Positions 61,609 to 64,000 of a stretch of DNA of 64,000 nt are shown here, in pieces (within the stretch, counting starts at the first letter, position 1; each line of letters begins with the position of its first letter). This DNA comes from Dietzia timorensis. GTDB lineage: Bacteria > Actinomycetota > Actinomycetes > Mycobacteriales > Mycobacteriaceae. Both the position numbers and the translations under genes were made by a program. The DNA lies in the NCBI RefSeq assembly GCF_020742175.1, contig NZ_DYXM01000215.1:1-64000 (forward strand), written 5' to 3'. The notes beneath the pieces were generated by a model. The model was given only the letters and a program-made list of their open reading frames with translations. It did no database searches and was not told the origin of the DNA.

Positions 61609-63690
61609 ATGAGCGAGCAACTGCAGACCACGTCCGGATCGGCGCAGAGCCCGGTTCGCACGCTGACCATTCCCGCCGGCGAACCGGCGGGGAAGACTAT
61701 CGCCGAAGCTGGTCTGCAGACGAAGGGCGTCGATCAGATCGTCGTCGTCCGGGAGTCCGACGGCACGCTGCGCGATCTTTCCTGGACTCCCGAGACGGAC
61801 ACCGAGGTCGAACTCGTCGCCGCCAATACCGAGGATGGCAGGTCCGTCATCCGACATTCCTGCGCTCACGTGCTCGCGCAAGCAGTGCAGGACATGTTCC
61901 CGGACGCGAAGCTCGGTATCGGCCCGCCGATCGAGAACGGGTTCTATTACGACTTCGACGTCGCCGAGCCGTTCACCCCTGAGGACCTGACCGAGCTCGA
62001 AAAGCGGATGAAGAAGATCATTAAGGCCGGTCAGCGATTTTCCCGCCGCGCCTACGATTCCCTCGATGCCGCTCGTGCCGAGCTTGCCGACGAGCCGTAC
62101 AAGCTCGAGCTCATCGAGGACAAGGGCCGCGCAGATGCCGGCGAGGGCGCAGCGATCGACACGGGCGAGGTCATGGAGGTCGGCGCAGGGCAGCTCACCT
62201 CGTACGACAACCTCAATCCGCGAACCGGCGAACTCATCTGGTTCGACCTGTGCCGCGGCCCCCACGTTCCGACGACGAAGTTCATCCCGGCGTTCAAACT
62301 CACCCGCGTGTCGGCGGCATATTGGCGCGGCGATCAGGCCAACGCGGGCCTGCAGCGCATCTACGGCACGGCCTGGGAGTCGACCGAGGCGCAAGACGAG
62401 CACCTCGAGCGTCTCAAGGAGGCCGAGCGCCGCGATCACCGGCGCCTGGGCGCCGAGCTGGACCTGTTCAGCTTTCCCGACGAGGTGGGTTCGGGCTTCC
62501 CGATGTTCCACCCGCGCGGTGGGATCATCCGTAACGAGATGGAGCAGCACTCGCTGCGTCGGCACCTGTCGGCCGGGTATCAGCTGGTCAATACCCCGCA
62601 CGTCACCAAGGGCGACCTGTTCCGCAAGTCTCAGCACCTCAATTGGTACTCGGAGGGCATGTTCCCCCCGATGATGCTCGACGGGGAAACCGACGACGAG
62701 GGCAATGTCACCAAACCGGCGCAGGACTACTACGTCAAGCCGATGAACTGCCCGATGCACAACCTCATCTTCGATTCTCGTGGGCGCTCTTACCGCGAGC
62801 TTCCCTTGAGGATGTTCGAGTTCGGCACGGTATATCGATACGAGAAGTCCGGCGTCATCCATGGCCTGACCCGCGCCCGCGGGTTCACCCAGGACGATGC
62901 GCACATCTACTGCACCGAGGAGCAGATGGAGGCCGAGATCTCCACGGTGCTCCAGTTCGTGATCTCGCTTCTGCGCGACTACGGCCTCGACGACTTCTAC
63001 CTCGAGCTGTCGACGAAGGACCCGAAGAAGTATGTCGGTGACGACGATGTGTGGGAGCGTTCGACCGAGACCCTGCGCAGGGTCGGCGAGGCGTCGGGCT
63101 TCGAGCTCGTACCCGACCCCGAGGGCGCCGCGTTCTACGGCCCGAAGATCTCCGTGCAGGCGCGCGACGCGATCGGACGCACCTGGCAGATGTCGACGGT
63201 GCAGCTGGACTTCAACCTGCCGGAGCTGTTCGACCTGCAGTACACCGCATCCGATGGCACGAAGAAGCGCCCGGTGATGATCCACCGCGCACTGTTCGGT
63301 TCGATCGAGCGCTTTTTCGGCGTCCTTCTCGAGCACTACGCCGGCGCATTCCCGGTGTGGCTGTCGCCGACGCAGGTCGTGGGCATTCCGGTCGCGGACG
63401 AGTTCGCCGATCACCTGCAAAGCGTGATCACGTCGCTACGGGCGCGCGGAATCCGGGCCGAGCTCGACGACGGCTCCGATCGCATGCAGAAGAAGATCCG
63501 CACGCACACCACCGGCAAGGTTCCGTTCATGCTGCTCGCAGGCGCGCGGGACGTCGAATCGGGTGCCGTGAGCTTCCGATTCCTCGACGGTACGCAGTAC
63601 AACGGTGTGCCGGTCTCGCAGGCTGTAGAGACCATCGCCCACTGGGCCGAATCGCGGCGCAACGATCAACCGACCGAAGAGAACCTGTAG
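61609..63690 (+). CDS. thrS: Threonine-tRNA ligase
   Basis: ThrRS charges tRNA-Thr and edits misacylated Ser-tRNA. The 693-residue protein has an N-terminal TGS domain (about 15-75), the editing domain with [10 protein letters not shown] and CRGPHVPTT, the class II catalytic core with [33 protein letters not shown] and the zinc-binding residues, and a C-terminal anticodon-binding domain. The ATG at 61609 follows a GGAG-type site. The HIT gene starts 3 bases after the stop. Confidence 0.98.
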   Translation: MSEQLQTTSGSAQSPVRTLTIPAGEPAGKTIAEAGLQTKGVDQIVVVRESDGTLRDLSWTPETDTEVELVAANTEDGRSVIRHSCAHVLAQAVQDMFPDAKLGIGPPIENGFYYDFDVAEPFTPEDLTELEKRMKKIIKAGQRFSRRAYDSLDAARAELADEPYKLELIEDKGRADAGEGAAIDTGEVMEVGAGQLTSYDNLNPRTGELIWFDLCRGPHVPTTKFIPAFKLTRVSAAYWRGDQANAGLQRIYGTAWESTEAQDEHLERLKEAERRDHRRLGAELDLFSFPDEVGSGFPMFHPRGGIIRNEMEQHSLRRHLSAGYQLVNTPHVTKGDLFRKSQHLNWYSEGMFPPMMLDGETDDEGNVTKPAQDYYVKPMNCPMHNLIFDSRGRSYRELPLRMFEFGTVYRYEKSGVIHGLTRARGFTQDDAHIYCTEEQMEAEISTVLQFVISLLRDYGLDDFYLELSTKDPKKYVGDDDVWERSTETLRRVGEASGFELVPDPEGAAFYGPKISVQARDAIGRTWQMSTVQLDFNLPELFDLQYTASDGTKKRPVMIHRALFGSIERFFGVLLEHYAGAFPVWLSPTQVVGIPVADEFADHLQSVITSLRARGIRAELDDGSDRMQKKIRTHTTGKVPFMLLAGARDVESGAVSFRFLDGTQYNGVPVSQAVETIAHWAESRRNDQPTEENL

Positions 63691-63692
63691 GT

Positions 63693-64000
63693 ATGACGTC
63701 GCACGACGCAGAATCCGGGCCGTCCGAGCGCGACACGATCGTCGACACGGGGGCGGGGGAGGCCGATCACCTCACCCGCCTCTGGGCGCCCTATCGCATG
63801 GCGTATATCGCCGAGCCGCCGAAGCCGGTGGAGGGTGCGACGGGGGAGCCGTTCCTCGACATCCCGAAGATGAGTGACGAGGACGGACTCGTCGTCGCGC
63901 GAGGCGAGAATGTGTATGTGGTGCTCAACCTGTTCCCGTATAACCCGGGGCATGCGATGGTCATCCCGTACCGCAAGGTCGCCGAGCTCGAGAGCCTCAC
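63693..64000 (+). CDS. HIT family hydrolase/phosphorylase (partial, cut by window end)
   Basis: The visible 102 codons begin with a polar lead, then LTRLWAPYRMAYIAEPP, VYVVLNLFPYNPGHAMVIPYRKVAELESL, the N-terminal part of a HIT domain. The conserved HxHxH would lie past the window edge. In M. tuberculosis the gene after thrS (Rv2613c) is an Ap4A phosphorylase, and this N-terminus fits it. The ATG at 63693 is 3 bases after the thrS stop, so the two are co-transcribed. Confidence 0.85.
   Translation, partial: MTSHDAESGPSERDTIVDTGAGEADHLTRLWAPYRMAYIAEPPKPVEGATGEPFLDIPKMSDEDGLVVARGENVYVVLNLFPYNPGHAMVIPYRKVAELESL

Noticed and set aside
61603..63420. Minus-strand open frame of 605 codons opposite thrS
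   Set aside because: It is the antisense shadow of thrS in high-GC DNA; the translation has no domain and is compositionally odd, while the + strand encodes a complete synthetase.

Overview
This 64 kb window is core chromosome of a high-GC actinobacterium of the mycolic-acid group (Mycobacteriales/Corynebacteriales). The evidence is an arabinofuranosyltransferase of the AftC type, a PptT-type phosphopantetheinyl transferase paired with its PptH-type hydrolase, ClgR and PspA in tandem, a DUF3046 gene in front of recA, HemQ, and a gene order that largely follows the Mycobacterium tuberculosis chromosome from rbfA (Rv2838c) to thrS and the HIT gene (Rv2614c/Rv2613c). The lexA-(small membrane protein)-nrdR-hrpA order is more like Corynebacterium. 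No mobile element, prophage, CRISPR array or rRNA operon was seen. Homology and synteny statements come from recall of these families, not from a search.

Layout. 1-4.6 kb: rbfA, a MATE exporter, pptH-pptT and truB, tightly packed and mostly overlapping. 4.6-9.6 kb: ribF, rpsO, an aquaporin and pnp. 9.6-16.7 kb: an M16 peptidase, dapB, two small conserved genes, thyX, dapA and RNase J. 16.8-25.1 kb: a DUF3052-like gene, ftsK, pgsA, a CinA-type amidohydrolase, clgR-pspA, DUF3046, recA and recX. 25.2-31.6 kb: miaB, a membrane protein, a DUF349 protein (opposite strand), a fused LigB-like/MiaA protein and an IclR regulator. 31.7-38.5 kb: malate synthase G (minus strand), dapF, hflX, lexA (minus strand), an SOS-locus membrane protein and nrdR. 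38.5-42.5 kb: HrpA helicase. 42.5-46 kb: a potassium cluster of two RCK proteins divergent from a KimA-like importer. 46-54.5 kb: a TrmA-type methyltransferase, dxs, RNase D, DUF3000 and the hemE-cgoX-hemQ coproporphyrin branch of heme synthesis. 54.6-60.5 kb: msrB, aftC, a lipoprotein hydrolase, a RibD-like reductase, a ZapE-like ATPase and a GNAT protein. 60.5-64 kb: five tRNA genes, thrS and a truncated HIT gene.

How the genes work together. Most are housekeeping: translation and RNA decay (rbfA, rpsO, pnp, RNase J, RNase D, miaA/miaB, truB, thrS, tRNAs), lysine/diaminopimelate synthesis (dapA, dapB, dapF), DNA repair and chromosome segregation (recA, recX, lexA, ftsK), cofactors (ribF, hemE, cgoX, hemQ, dxs) and envelope (pgsA, aftC). 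The DNA-damage genes carry two kinds of control site: LexA-type half-palindromes and the RecA-NDp type promoter known to depend on PafBC in mycobacteria.

The observations most worth following are a LigB-like/MiaA gene fusion with no internal start codon, an uncharacterised tail-anchored protein divergent from lexA with a damage-type promoter, a DXS lacking about 40 residues of the usual linker, the absence of nrnA between rbfA and the MATE gene, and an IclR-glcB insertion between miaA and dapF.
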